A stretch of 64,000 nucleotides of DNA, taken from assembly GCA_963556495.2 (NCBI GenBank), contig OY747712.1:11248081-11312080 (forward strand), given 5' to 3'. The DNA is from Valencia hispanica. Its lineage: Eukaryota; Chordata; Actinopteri; Cyprinodontiformes; Valenciidae. Made by a program: the position numbers and the translations under genes. How positions within the stretch are numbered: position 1 is the first letter of the stretch; each line of letters starts with the position of its first letter. Positions 20,411 through 33,419 of this stretch are shown one piece after another. The notes beneath the pieces were generated by a model that was not told the DNA's origin, did no database searches, and worked only from the letters and a program-made list of their open reading frames with translations.

Positions 20411-20762
20411 ACAGTCAAATCCAAAATTATTCATACCCCGTGCAGGTTTAGGTTTAAAGTAATCTTTTGAATGTTTCTTCTCATTGGATGTCCCAAGTTG
20501 AATCTGAGAAAGAATCTGTGGATGGAGCTGACAATTAGGGTGATCATGGATTTTACATGGTTTTTCAGAACGTTGTAAATAATTTATAACATACCCTTTT
20601 TTTAATAAAATGCGAAAGAAAGTTATATTACTTTTTTTTCAACCTATAGTAGTACATTGCTTCGTTATCCATATCTCCTGTCAGAAACAAACTCCTTGGT
20701 TGAATTAAGATAATTTTAAATCAAAATCTGCCAGGGTATAAATATTTTCTGGCCTTAGCTTT
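20411..20762. mobile_element. Short MITE with Tc1-like ends
   Basis: The left end has CCAAAATTATTCATACCCCG near 20421. The right end has an imperfect inverted complement around 20725-20760, containing 'tctgccagggtataaatattt'. Similar ends occur alone near 25796-25838 and 45755-45790, suggesting a dispersed family of about 350 bases. Confidence 0.5.
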
Positions 20763-21044
20763 GTATAATACTTTTTTGCGGTCCACTACATAAGATCTTC
20801 CTAAAATATATTGAATTTTGAGGTTTTAGTGTCGCAAAACATAGGAGCATTCAAGTTGTATGGATACAATGCTGCATTGTATGAGTTAAATCAGTCGTCT
20901 CTTCTTCACCTGCAGAATATCCAATATACAACGGCTCAGTTGTTGACACCCGGCTTTGGCATGTAACTCCAGCAGAGTTCTCAGTGAACTGCCTGTTATT
21001 TTCTGAACCAGAACAATGATTTTGTCACCGGTTTGTATCTAAAA

Positions 21045-21925
21045 AATCAGACTCAGAATCAGTTTTATTGGCCAAGATTGCGTGCACATTGATTTTCAGC
21101 CACTCACAACGTATAGACGTATAAATCTAAACTTAAGAGGAAATTACATAATGATAAAGGAACAATATGTACATGCATTTCCAGGCAATTCTTTTATATT
21201 AGATAAAGACAGAAAAAAATAGGGTTTGATGCGACATTACAAAAATGCTCATTTTGTTTCACAGTGGGGTAACTGACTACTCAGCCTGTAAGGTGTTCAT
21301 TTTGTTCATCAGAGAGACAGCCTGAGGGAAGAAACTGTCACTGTGGCTGCAATCAGCATTTGTGTAGCACAGACCTGATGGTAAAAATGTAAACAATTTG
21401 GGTCCAGCATGTGTGGGGTCTGCAGAGATGTTGGCTGCCCTTTTTTTGGACCCTAGCCCTGTACAAGTCCTGGATGGAGGTCAGCCCTGATGATCCTCTC
21501 AGTAGACCTGATTGTTCTTTGCAGACTGGACCGGTCTTGTTTTGTGGCTGAGCCAAACCACAATGATGAATGAACAGAGGACAGACTGAATACTGGCCGT
21601 GCAAAAGACTACCAGCAGCTCCTTTGAAATGTTGTACTTCTTGACTTAGTGCAGGAAGTCCAGCTTCTGCTAGACCATCTTATGAATGGTGTCTATGTGT
21701 GAGGACCATCTCAGATCCAGAGAAAGGGTAGACAAAGTTTTGTTGAGGATGGTGAGGGGAGGAAGTGTAGGGGGTGTTCTCCAGAAGTACACTGTCACTC
21801 TCCACATTCTTAAGTGGGTTAAGCTCCAAATGGTTCTGACAGAACCAGTGGACCAGCTGTTCCACCTCCTGTCTGTATGCAGGAAATGCATAGCAGATTT
21901 GCTTCTCTATCATGCTCCAGTCAGA
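21045..21925 (-). mobile_element. CR1/Rex-like LINE 3' part
   Basis: The minus-strand translation gives YRQEVEQLVHWFCQNHLELN near 21820-21885, then SPHHPQQNFVYP and SEMVLTHRHH near 21690-21770, in two frames. This is the region after the catalytic motif of Rex/CR1-group reverse transcriptase. The 3' end reads 'actgattctgagtctga' near 21045-21062, a common fish LINE tail. It is inactive and frameshifted. Confidence 0.7.
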
Positions 21926-22060
21926 GCACAGAGGTCATCATGTCAGCTGGTTCTGGACGTCCTAATTTGTAGACCAAGAAAGTACTAAAGATATTCCATT
22001 TGTTTTCAGACAAGCCCCAGACCAGGCATGCTGTCTTTCCAGTGTTTTCCAGTGTCTTTG

Positions 22061-22229
22061 CAGTGTTTCCCAACCCTGGTCCTCAAGGCACACCGCTCTG
22101 CATGTTTTAGATGCTTCCCTGCTTCAACACACCTGATTCGGATGAGTGCAGTTCACCAAAAACCTGTTCATCAGCCATCAGTGAACATGCAGGGCAGTGT
22201 GCCTTGAGGAGCAAGGTTGAAAAACACTG
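22061..22229. mobile_element. Small hAT-like MITE
   Basis: The 169-base element begins CAGTGTTTCCCAACCCTGG, followed by TCCTCAAGGCACAC. It ends in the inverted counterpart GTGTGCCTTGAGGAGCAAGG, then AAAACACTG. The flanking 8-mers do not match, so the target duplication has decayed or the ends are trimmed. Confidence 0.7.
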
Positions 22230-22841
22230 TCCGATAGGAACATACGCGATGCAGGTCAGTAAATAAGTTTCACTGAAAAGTTAATTTATTTTATAAATTA
22301 AATTCAAAAAAGGAAATTAATTTTTTATATAAATCCATTTGTGATTTCTATCCATGTTGCATGTGCATCTTTTTATCTACCACATTTTTTCCTTCCACTT
22401 CCACCTTCTATACATTATTTGGTTGACTTTTGTGGGGATGAGGGTTGTTTACTTTTTGGAGAACCTTGAATCTAACAATATGTATATATATTTTTAATAT
22501 GACGAACTTGAACTTAGCACCTCTCTCCCTAGCATCATTAAAAAGTGCTTTATTTGCGACTTAACCCAATATGTAAACTGAGAAACTTCTAGACCAAACA
22601 GTAGCTTATTTAGGCTACATAAAGATAAGAGTCAGAATATTTATCTTAAGAGGTGAGAGCGTGGTGACTGGTGTATTTATGAGCATCTGTCAATGCATGG
22701 TTCAAGCTGCTGTGCACACCTACTGTATGTTTATTGCCTGTAAGAACTTGATGTTGATAATCTCCTTGTGATAAAACTTTTCTCTTAACTTTAAATGTGA
22801 AATAAAAAATTTCAAAAACTAAAGCATGCGGAGTTGGAGTT

Positions 22842-23945
22842 GAAGATGCCATTATCCACCTGCTTCAACCAACCCACTGTCATCTGGACAAAGCAGGCAG
22901 CACTGTGAGGATCATGTTCTTTGATTTCTCCAGTGCATTTAACACAATTCAGCCTGATTTGCTTTGTCAGAAACTCCTGAAGACACAGGTGGAGCCCTCA
23001 ACAATCGCCTGGATCAATGACTACCTGACCAACAGACCACAATTTGTGAGACTGAAGGAAGGATTGTGTGTCAAACCAGGTGGTCAGCAGCACAGGAGCA
23101 CCACAGGGGACCGTACTCTCACCATTCCTTTTTACTCTGTACACCTCAGACTTCCAGTACAAATCAGAGACCTGTCATCTGCAGGAATACTCAGATGACT
23201 CTGCAATTGTCGGGTGTATCAGAGATGGACAAGAAGCTGAATACAGAGAGCTGGTGGACCGCTTTGTGACATGGTGTGGAAACAATCATCTCACCTTGAA
23301 TGTGAACAAAAACAAGGAGATGATTGTAGATTTCAGAAGAAACAGGGATAGGTCAAAAACTGTTTCCATCATGGGAGAAGAAGTGGAGGTGGTTGAGGAG
23401 TATAAATACCTCGGAGTTCACCTTGACAACAGACTGGACTGGAGGCACAACAGTGAAACCGTCTACAAGAAGGGACAGAGCAGACTGTACTTCTTGAGGA
23501 AGCTTAGGTCCTTCAAGGTTTGCAGCAAGATGCTGGAGATCTTCTACAAGTCTGTTGTGGAGAGTATAATCTCTTCAGCCGTCATCTGTTGGGGTGCAGC
23601 ATCAGAGCCAGGAACTTAAAAAGGCTAAACAACCTGATAAAGAAGGCTGGTTCTGTTCTGGGGACAACTGTGGAACATCTGGAGATGATGATGCAAAGAA
23701 GGATTCTTCATAAAATCAAAAAAATTATGGACAACCCTGAGCATCCTCTTCATGAGACAGTCATACAACAACAGATCGTCTTCAGTCGGAGGCTTCTTCA
23801 GTTTCGCTGCAACACAGACCGCTACAGGAAATCCTTCCTGCCCACATCCATCATCATCTACAACAACTCCTTAAAGAATTAATTATATGAGCTATACCAA
23901 CACTTAATTTCCCTCTGGGATCAATAAAGTATTTTTGAATTTTAA
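22842..23945 (+). mobile_element. Rex1/CR1-type LINE, reverse-transcriptase to 3' end
   Basis: The 5'-truncated copy starts within reverse transcriptase. FFDFSSAFNTIQPDLL is near 22918-22965, a frameshift lies near 23070-23090, and STGAPQGTVLSPFLF follows. A variant catalytic box YSDD is at 23188-23199 (usually YADD), then NHLTLNVNKNKEMIVDFRR, EEYKYLGVHLDNRLDW and GQSRLYFLRKLRSF. Another shift lies near 23600. The 3' end has TGGGATCAATAAAGTATTTTTGAATTTTAATTTGAAT. This is the best preserved retroelement in the window, but it has frameshifts. A tail of the same family lies at 63246-63330. Confidence 0.85.
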
Positions 23946-25947
23946 TTTGAATGAAAAAATGAGGATGAGACCAGCTTTTTTGAATGTTTAGCCACAGTAA
24001 AATACAGATTATGTTGTTCTACATGCCTGTCAAAGACACATTGAATTATTTAATGATATGCCTATAGTGTTAAAAACTATTTTGATAATAGATTTATAAA
24101 AAATCCAGTTATTGTTGACTTAGTTCTGAATCTTAAGGGCTTAACCATGATCATGAATTAATACAGTATTATAAATGTTAAATTAGTTCTTCAAAAAGGT
24201 AAACTGTCACATGCTGGTCTTATGTAATATTTACATTTTCAGGGATACTGAAATGTAGGGTTCCTTTAGCTTAAAACGTTAATCATCAAAATGACAGAAA
24301 TACCAGTATATGTTTAAATTATATATCATTTTGTTTAATTAATCAGTTTATGAGTTTTACTGACTCAATAATTCATCTGAATTACTGAAATAAATTACTT
24401 TTCCATGATTTGTTAATATACTGAGATGCACCGGTCTATCTGAAGTTTTCATTAAAAAAGACAATATAGATTGCATGCTGTTTTTGTCTTTTTGCATGTT
24501 GCACAAACACCCTATGCCATTGCTCCTTCTCACTATTTCTCACGACTTACATATCCAGGCAAACAGTCATTTTCTGACATGCTACAATAATAACGGAAGC
24601 TGGTCGGCCTTATCTAACAAAAGGATTTTAGGCTTTTTACAAACATTGTAGAAAGCATTTCTAGACTTTATCCTTTAACCATCTGACATGGTATGTACAT
24701 CTGGTATTTGTTTTATAGTTGTAACATTTCCTAACAGGTTGCTAGTAAAGGATAAAGTAACACCAAACTTTAAGAAACGAGAGATATTACAAGATTAAAG
24801 AAATAAAATCAATTTTATTGTTAATTCAATTTATGATTATTGTTATCAGAGGATTGTGATGTAGAGATTTTGTGATATTTTGGGGAAGGTTAGCTTTATG
24901 TTTACCTCTTATTAAATGAGCTGCATCTTTCTCTGCACATCCTTTAAAAGGTTTTAAAATAAAAAATATGAATTACTTAGGGTTTAGATGTTGCAATGAG
25001 CTCCACGATAGCAAGTCTTTAAATGGAACATCCTCTGTCTGGGTTAAAATGCAAACCAGGACTGCTATGCACTGACACAGACATGCATGCAGAAATATAT
25101 ACACTTATGAGGAGAATGCACACACTGAAACTTTGGGGTCAAGTGTGAGCCTGAAGCTGCACAGCTGGGACCTTCATCTTCAATCCCTCCTTAAACATTT
25201 ACTCTGGAAATCCCTGTTTAGATCCAGATCTGCCTTCCTCTCGTCTGGCTAACATCAACATCGCCTGATGCTCAGCGCAGAAATCTGCATGCTCTGCTCT
25301 TATATGGATGTCGATGAACACTGAGGCTGATGATGAGGAGAGACACTTGAGTTGTGCCGCTCTTAGGCAGAGCGAGAGGCCAGAGAAGAGCAGACAGAGA
25401 GGGCGACTAAGGAAGGAGGAGCATTTCTTGCCTAGAAATGATTTCTTCAAGATTTGTCTGTTCCTCATACAATGAACATAGAAATTATACAGAAATAAAA
25501 AATTTCCGACAGTAAAAAGTAATATCTTTGTCTCTTTTTGACTAGATAATCTTCAGAACTTCCGCTTTTTGCATTATTCTTGTATTTACAGAGTATGTGC
25601 CTTTTTTTATCCCGACATTCACATCTAAATATGTCTAATTTGACCAAACAACGTATTTTAAAACAATGAAAATGTTATTTTCTTATCCTATCATATATAG
25701 ATTGTTATTATTTCTAGTATGTTAAGCTCATGGGTCTTAAAAAAATCTCTTTCCAAAGGCAAAAACACTAAATGGTAGAAAATAACTTTGTATCTAAACC
25801 TGCCAGGGGTATGAATAATTTTCATCCTAACTGTACATGACAGGTTTTCTGTTCCCTATTAGTGCTCAACAGGTCTTGCATGGTCCATTGCTTGCCGGTT
25901 AGCATTTCCCCATTGTCTTTGTGTCAGACCTGCAGGTTTTCTTGTAG
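23946..25947. other. Intergenic, nothing recognised beyond a short transposon end
   Basis: AT-rich. The only familiar piece is a single Tc1-MITE-like terminus near 25796-25838 ('cctgccaggggtatgaataa'). Confidence 0.5.
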
Positions 25948-26380
25948 TTTTTATTAAAGGCAAGGCAATTTTATTTGTATAGCACACTTTCAACAGCAGG
26001 GTAATTCAAGGTGCTTTACATGATTTGATGATTTAAAATAAACACATAAAAGAAACACACATTACACATGATACACAATAAAGCAAGAGAAAAATAAAAA
26101 AAAGCAAGAGAGCATGACCACATTTCATACATATGACATCAAGCATTTACTCAAAGGCAATTCTAAACAGATGGGTTTTTAGTCTCGATTTAAAGCAGTT
26201 CAGAGTTTCACCAACTCTACACTCGTCAGGAAGTCTGTTCCAGATAAGGGGAGCATAAAAAGTGAAAGCTGCTTCTCCATGTTTAGTTCTGAGTCTAGGG
26301 ATGTTTAGTAGGCTAGAGTTGGAGGACTCTGTTACTGCACAGGAGTCTCTGCGTTTGGGTCCTCCATAAACCAAAATATG
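25948..26380 (-). mobile_element. L2-type LINE 3' fragment
   Basis: The minus-strand translation gives SSNSSLLNIPRLRTKHGEAA, then FTFYAPLIWNRLPDE and FKSRLKTHLFRIAFE at 26150-26330. It has the same C-terminal block as 1735-2995. The 3' tail near 25960-26010 reads 'aaggcaaggcaattttatt' with AATAAAATTGCC on the minus strand. Confidence 0.8.
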
Positions 26381-26887
26381 ACTGTGTCACGTCATATTTA
26401 CCTGAGAAGATATGAGGAATTGTCCAAGTTTGCCTATTTATTATGTGTATAATGAAGAAAAGTTTAAAATATGCAATAATAAACATGCTAAAGAAATTAC
26501 TAAATGAGCAACTGTTTAATAATATTAATCTCAGCCTACCTTGTGGTGTAAAAGCAAACTTATGTTCCAAAAGTCAGCCATACAATACACTACAAAGCTT
26601 ATTTTCCAGATTTCCTGATCTGCAAAGCAGATTAGGTATTCAACCAAATCTTACAAGCAAAGGCTTGCACAATAATTGTATGTGCAGGGCTGGCCCAAGA
26701 TTGTATAGGGCCCTTAAGCAGAATTTGATTTGGGGCCCCTCTTCCTGTTAAGACCATCGCTATCACTGACGTAATTTCAAAAGTAGATCTTTGCTTGACT
26801 AAGCTAAAAAGCAATCAGCTGAGATATATTTATTAGCAAACTGAGCTCTACCAAAGATTAAACTCGTAGCTTCCGATTGTAATTATG

Positions 26888-27485
26888 GTCGTTTTCACAC
26901 CTGATAGTCTGGTACACTCGGTTTTACAGAGGACCAAAATTAAAATATTGTGGCTTGTTTTAGCTGGTGCGGTTTGGACTCACACTGTGGTTTATCAAAC
27001 AAACCAAACCAAACCTTTTGATAAAACATATTTACCTCCTCGCCTGTGGTGGTTTTGTGAAGAACCAAGAAGCACTGAGCACAGGCACACTTCTTGTTTC
27101 GTGAAACGTAAACAGACATGGAGGGACATCAGATTTGAGCAGTTTTAGGATTGCTCTGTTGTCTTTGGTAATTGTGCCAGACAAATACCTTGCAGTAATG
27201 GGCTCAGGATGAGAGAGGACAAGGCAAAGTAATTATTGCGTGGTCGTTTTGGTTTTATTTACCAAGATCGCCCTGCGCTATAGTCCTTTTCTTATTTTTG
27301 GAGCGGCCACAGCCTGGTTGGCATTCATGTATACAATCGAAGCACACCAGAGTTCACTTTAACCAAGCAGAGTGCCCAGGTTTTTAGGTAGACGAGAATT
27401 CGCTTTTTTGGTCCTCATCAGAGTTCAGTTGGGCATTCACACCTCCCCAAACGAACCAGACTTTCTGGGTAAACGAGTTCAGTAA
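26888..27485. mobile_element. DNA-transposon MITE with long inverted ends
   Basis: The left end is 'gtcgttttcacacctgatag' followed by 'tctggtacactcgg'. The right end carries the imperfect inverted complement around 27440-27480, containing 'cattcacacctcc' and 'gaaccagactttctggg'. No coding capacity. The superfamily is uncertain, possibly Harbinger-like. Confidence 0.5.
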
Positions 27486-29262
27486 AAGCGGACTAAGCAG
27501 TGCAAAACAGTGCATATGTCTACAGCGTGTGCAGATCTCATGTTTGGGGCATTCAGTGGCAGAGGGTCAAGTGAGGGGGCCAGCCTGCAAACTTGTCTGC
27601 CTGTTTTGATGGCAAACAACAGGTGCAAGTCAGCAACCAATGACCGAGCAGCAACCAACGCTCACACGTACACTACAAAAACAAAACTGTGGGGAAATTA
27701 TGTTGGAACAACATGCAAGGCAAACAACATGCCCGCCCCCTGTAAGATCAGCTGCGCCCTCATACCGCCAAACGGCTATAATCTGCAGCTTGGAATGCTA
27801 ATACCCCTGTGGTTACTTGAGACACAAGGAGAGGGAGACTCAGTTGGGACACAATGTTAAGTCCTAGAATGGAGGGAAGTTAAACTTAACACAGCGAAAG
27901 TTTGCCTACAGGTTAGCAGGGGCTATAAAATTATGCAATTATTGATTTAAGCGTATTTACAGATTGTAAATTAAGATTTTCTTTATCCACATTACCAAAT
28001 TCTTGTCTTGTCAAAGTGACCCAAACTTGCTTTTGCAAATGATGCCAATACTAAGATAAAAAATGGTCTGTTTGACTTGAAGTCTTTTTAGTCAGCAAAT
28101 CGAACTATTTTCAATAAACATGTGAGAGAAAGCGGTATCTGATGATTTGAACTGTTCCTAGCTGAATATTAGATCTCATGGTATGCGCAAAATCTCAACC
28201 AAACCAGGGAAAATTGTACTTACGAATAAATATACCTCCAATAATAGATTTTCATTTGTCCTTTAAAGCAGATCCGAATAGACCCTTAGTTCCTTAGTGG
28301 GATGGTGAGGAGACAGGAGCTGCAGGTGTGAGCAGAAAACCGCAAGGAAGGATCCTGGGTAATCTACTATGTAGAAGGTCCAACCCCAGCGGCCGACAAA
28401 TATAGCCTGGGTGCTTTCCCTCTGGTTCTCTGCTGCACCGGGAGAAATAAATCTGTTCAGCCAAGTGAAGAAAACGAAGAAGAGGGAGAGGCACAGAAAA
28501 TAAATAGGAGTGAGCTTAACAGGAGAGAGCTGAGGTGGGGAAAAAAATGTAAACAAGAGGGATGCTGGAGTAAAATCCTCAAACTATTCCAAAAAGTGAA
28601 AACAGTTGTCCTGATGTTGTCCCTTCTTGCAGACAAGGTTTTGTTATCCTGTTCTAAAGGTGTTCAAATGGATGTAACACTGCTTCCAAATAGTTTGGGA
28701 GCGAGTCCCAAAATTGTTGTGGTAACCTCACCCCACAGCAACCATGTATGGACTGAAGGCAGCAGGCGTGATGGAGGAGCAGCAGCCATAAATAGCCAGG
28801 AAGCATCGGACCTCCAGCACAGGGGGATCGAATCAGCTGTTCTGGACAACACAGTTTGTGTTCCTGCAGTACAGGGACAAAACTTTAAAGCTTATGAGCA
28901 TGATTTCATTAAAGTTGCACTTTATTGCACTTTATTAACATTCTTTCCAACTCCTGCTTCATCAACATCATTTGTGAATACATCTCTAAGGCACTTGGAC
29001 TTGAGACCTTTTTTCTGCTTGGGATCCATGTCCGAAAGAATGAGATCCAGGATACAAGCAGCTAAAATGAGGTTCCTCCATAGATGGGTTCAGCATTGGT
29101 GATAGGGTGAGGAGAGTCAATTGAGCTGGTTTTGGGATCTGATCAGGATGCCACCTGAGCCCCACCTTTTAGAGGTTTTCTTGGTCTGCCAGACAAGTAG
29201 TGATTCAGTCAATCACAATCTCAATCAATGCATTTAGGCATCTATGGTGAAGATGACCTACT
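27486..29262. other. Intergenic, no gene recognised
   Basis: Contains several reading frames up to 168 codons (28596-29102, plus) without recognisable domains, codon signals or exon structure. A minus-strand donor-like TTC|GTAAGT near 28222 stands alone. I see no support for a gene. Confidence 0.45.
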
Positions 29263-29550
29263 GAAGGGCTGCACAGTGGTACTGTTGCCTTGTACCAAGG
29301 AGATCCTGGGTTCGAATCCTGGCCTAGGGTCTTTCTGCATGTCTCCCTGTGCATGTGTGGGTTCTCTCCAGGTGCTCTTAGGTGCGAATGTGTGCATGGT
29401 TGTTTACCTTGTGCGTCTCTGCATTGCCCTGCAATTTACTGGCAACTGGTCTGCCCTGCCTCTCATCCAATAACCGCTGGAGATAGGCGCCAGCTCCCTG
29501 CAACCCTGCGAGGACAAGCAGTATGTATGATGGATGGATGGATGACCTGC
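29263..29550 (+). repeat. tRNA-related SINE-like repeat
   Basis: Starts 'gggctgcacagtggtactg', has a B-box-like 'gggttcgaatcctggc' near 29309-29324, and ends with a (TGGA)n tail near 29531-29546. This is a widespread fish short repeat with a Pol III-like internal promoter. A fragment in the opposite orientation is at 8537-8612. Confidence 0.7.
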
Positions 29551-29599
29551 TGAAGTGCAAACTGAGCATAGGGAAGAGATTTAGGTGACTTTGAATGTG

Positions 29600-30240
29600 G
29601 TGTCGTTGTTGTTGCCACACAGGCTATTATCATAATATGTCAGAAACTGTTGACCTTTTTGGATTTTCAATCTCAACCATCTCTGGAAATGGTCAGAAAA
29701 AGAGCAAACATCCAGTGAGCAACAGCTGTGTGGAGTAAAATGTCTTGAAGAAAGGTTTGAGATTTTAAAAAAATGCAACAGTAGTTCTTCTTTGAACACA
29801 CTGAACCTTGAACTAGATGGGCTTGAGTAGATAACCATACCAGGTGCCACTCCTAAGAACAATTCAATTCCTGTTATTTCCATAGAGCCAATTCACAAAA
29901 AAATGCTAATCTTGTTATGACCACAGAGGATTCCTCTTCTGACGGCTACTTCTAGCAGGATAATGGACCAAAAATCTGAAATAATCTCAAAACAGTTTTA
30001 CCATGACTAGAGTTCACTGTGATCTATATAGTGGCCTCCACTGTCACAACCCAAACAGCATCTTTGAGATATAGTGGAACCAGTGTCGCATCTTGGATGG
30101 GCAGCAGAGAAATGTGCTACAGCTACATGATGCTATCCTGCCATTATTGACAAAGATCCCTGAGAAACATTTCAAACTCCCCGCTGAATTTATGCTGCGA
30201 AGAATTAAGAAACTCCAGACAGTATTTGGAGTCTAACCTG
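29600..30240 (-). mobile_element. Degenerate Tc1-like element (orientation uncertain)
   Basis: Blocks such as 'cagatggtcagaaa'-type sequence near 29685 and 'tgttatgaccacagaggattc' near 29915 resemble a decayed fish Tc1-like transposon. A 'gctgcgaagaattaag' block near 30193 does so too. No frame survives, and the family assignment is tentative. Confidence 0.35.
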
Positions 30241-31400
30241 GAACTAGCAAAGTAGCCAGTGAGTGTACAGTAACTGTTTGTAAAAAATTTAATTTACAAT
30301 CATAAAGCTAGTAGATCATTAGGCACTGGCGCATTGACCTTATCACCTTAAATGCTCAGCTGAATGACAAAAAAGGTTTTGACTTGTTTATTGGTGTTTT
30401 GTCTCCCTCTTGTGGCATTACAGGAGAACAGCAGTAGATGGTCTGTCTTATAAAACTGAACGCATCCTTATAAAAAATAATCAAACACTACATTTGCATT
30501 TTCTAAGTGAATGCCTCATTTCTTATTTTTCTCTCTCATAATGGGCTCAGCAGTTATGTTTATATTCAGTTCAGATGAGGAGTGAATGGGTTTTGATTTT
30601 CTTTCATTCCAATTTATCGACTTGATCATCTGTGTTTGTTAGACAATGATCCTGCCTTATTCAAGGGTTCCACTGATGTACTTCTTATATTTCACTGTGC
30701 TTTATCCTCTTGTTGTAGCATTGTGTGCACGGTTTTTCCTTCCAAATGTCTGCTGGTTTGTAGATCACAGGAGCACAACAGTGACTGCAGATTAATGTGG
30801 TTACTGAGAGCTGTACAGTCCTGACAGATATGAGGTGCACTGAGACTTGGATATAAAGCTGCTGTGATGGGGGGACAGCTGCAAGTGGATAACAGTGAGG
30901 TCTCCAGAACAAAGGCCGACTCTTTCAGAATGAGAAGACAATTGCACACAAAAAAAATCAAGTACAGTAGCAGGAAGAATTGTGTAAACCCAGGTTTTAC
31001 AGCTTATTTAGCATAATATGTAACTAGGTGGCACATGTGCTGAGGAATGTAATGTGTTTGAGCTAATAACATAAAAATAATCGTCTTAAGGATCAGAAGT
31101 GTGCTTTTTCAAATCATAATTGGAAAAAAATACACTGAACCCTACATTGTCCGCACTATTTCTGCCAAAGTGTGTCAAAGTCTTTTTAGAAACAGAATGG
31201 GACAGAAAATTCATGAACATGTTGATTATTTATATAAGTTTCAACATCCCAATTATTGGTGACTGAGGTCAACTATTATGTCATATATAGATAGATATTT
31301 TTTTTTCTTTTTTTGCTGTCAGCTTGTAGTTTAGGCATCCTCCTCTCCTGCCCCCAATCAAACCGACATCCCATGGTCCTTTGACCCCCCCAGCTACGGT
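30241..31400. other. Intergenic, nothing recognised
   Basis: AT-rich with no recognisable repeat or gene. Confidence 0.5.
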
Positions 31401-31600
31401 TTGTCTTCAACCAACTTGTCTATCTCTAGAAGTCAGGTGAAGAGGCAGTTGGAGGGACATAACTGGAACCAGGTTGCAGGTCCAGATGGTGTCAGCCCGA
31501 CAGTCCTGAGGGCCTGTGCAGAGCAGCTTTGTGGGATTCTGCAGCACCTCTTTAACTGTCCAAAGCGAAGGTTCCAGTGTTGTGGAAGACATCCATCCTT
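31401..31600 (+). mobile_element. LINE reverse-transcriptase fragment
   Basis: The translation contains QVKRQLEGHNWNQVAGPDGV followed by SPTVLRACAEQLCGILQHLF, the N-terminal reverse-transcriptase block (AGPDGxSPxxLKxCA) of Rex/CR1-group fish LINEs. Only about 200 bases survive. Confidence 0.75.
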
Positions 31601-33419
31601 TTTTCTAAAGAATGTTCAATTCAGTGCAAACAAGGGTTAATTGCTTCACAAGGTAGATTTATTTCAGCATGCGTTCACATCTACGTTATTCTTTAAAGCA
31701 CATTCATTAACAATATCAGAATCTGTATTTTGAGCTGCTGCCTCTGTAATCAGTCCCTGAGTAGACTCTGCTCTACCTTTCACACTTCCTCCAGTTTCCC
31801 AAACTCACCTCCTGCACCCGTGTCACAATAAAAATAATATTCTGTAAAGCTTTAATGCATTTGACATGGAAAAAACATTTGACTAAACCAATTAAGATAT
31901 TTTCAATGGCAAAACACGCAGGATTATTTTATATAACTTTCATTCTATTCTCTTTCAAATGTGGGCTTTGTGTAGACTATTTATTGTCTTACTTTTAAAG
32001 TAAAACTAAAACAGGTCACTCTGTCATTTGAGAATGTGGCTACATTGGATCTAATGCCAGCTTGTTCACACCCCTATTGGCAGGCAAAGTTCAACCTGTT
32101 GTCTTACCCGTTTCATCGTCCTCGTTTGTTATCACAAACCATGAGCTTGTTTTAGTGAAAAAGTTGCCAATTTTTGCACATTTAGCAGCGTCTGTTTGAG
32201 CTTTTCCTCTTTTTCTCTCAGCGCTATCCTTCCTCTTTCAACTTTCTAACACCACTGACTGAGTGCTCTAAAGTGCTGCGTCAAGGTGCGCTCTCTTTAT
32301 ATGCAGTCTATACTGGTGCGCCGCAAAAAAAATAAAAAATAAAAAACAAGCTGCCAGTGGAGGCATAGGTGTTCCAGTATGGCAAGCCGTTTCGAGAAAA
32401 ACTCCAGATGTTTTACCAACTGTTGTGTATGCCAACTAGTAGGCCTACTGTATGCGACTACACGGAACTAGTTAAACATTTCCCCCAACTGGTTTGAACG
32501 TTTGCCAAACTACTTCAGAAATACTTTTACTCGTTTCGACTTGCCACAGAACACCGGCCCTTGCGGCCCAAACATCAGACCAGCCAGTGACTATTGGAAA
32601 TGTAGGGGCAAGGTCCTGCCTTTCTTGCTTCTGATTTGCTAGCCTGATTGATTTATTACTAAATTTAACATCGAGAAGCAGTACCTAACCCTAACCTGAC
32701 TCATTTTCCAATCCTAACATTCGAGGACCAGTAGGCCTACCTAAACTTTAATTTGATCCATTTATTAATAATAACATATAGGACCAGTACCCAATCGTAA
32801 TCCGCAGAAGGCGGGACCTTGCTCCTAAAGGGGTACATTTCGAGTATTTGCAACCGGCCCACCGGGAATTGTCCCGCCAATTATCCATTGTGGGCCTGGG
32901 TGGAGGTCTCAACAATCTCTTCAATTAATGATAATCTGACATACAGACCAAGGTTTGAGAGGTAGACATGGTGTAACTCAAAAAGCTAGGTCGAACCTAA
33001 AAAAACAGGTCACGAAACTGGGGCATCTTCTAGCATAGGGCTTGAGCAGGAAGGACACAGCGAGTGCCAGGTGGTTTAGTCTTTGATCCAGCAGTTATAG
33101 GAAGGAAAAAACTAGCTTCATTGAATTTCATTTAGCTTCCTGTCTGATAAAAGTAAGAAAGCGTGTTATGAATAGATAAAATACTTTATGAAATGTAATT
33201 TAAAGGCAACAGATAAAGCAGGTCAATAGGCAGGTTTCAGGTGGCTGGTGCCTCAGTGATGGACTTGATTTTATATAAAAAGATGGGATTATGGGAATCA
33301 TCTACTAATTTACAACAGGATGACTCACTCCATGTTTGGACAGAACAAGTTTACTTAAATCAATAGTTATAACATTATAATCAGCTTGTTTTAGCACTTT
33401 AAGAAGGTGCAAAATCTGA
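31601..33419. other. Intergenic with one MITE
   Basis: Apart from the small MITE at 32603-32827 I recognise nothing. No exon-like pattern. Confidence 0.5.
32603..32827. mobile_element. Small MITE
   Basis: 225 bases with imperfect inverted ends TAGGGGCAAGGTCCTGCCTT and the complement of AAGGCGGGACCTTGCTCCTA. Its flanks show no clear target duplication. Confidence 0.6.

Noticed and set aside
28200..28560. Possible alternative minus-strand first exon ending at a GTAAGT near 28222
   Set aside because: One donor-like motif without a matching open frame, promoter signal or phase evidence.
28596..29102. 168-codon plus-strand frame as a possible gene
   Set aside because: No recognisable motif, and lies in repeat-like intergenic DNA; length is compatible with chance.
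29305..29330. Possible tRNA gene (GGTTCGAATCC)
   Set aside because: Only a B-box-like element inside a SINE-like repeat; no cloverleaf can be formed from the surroundings.
32690..32700. Telomere-like 'ctaaccctaacc' sequence
   Set aside because: Fewer than two full units inside a small MITE; no array.
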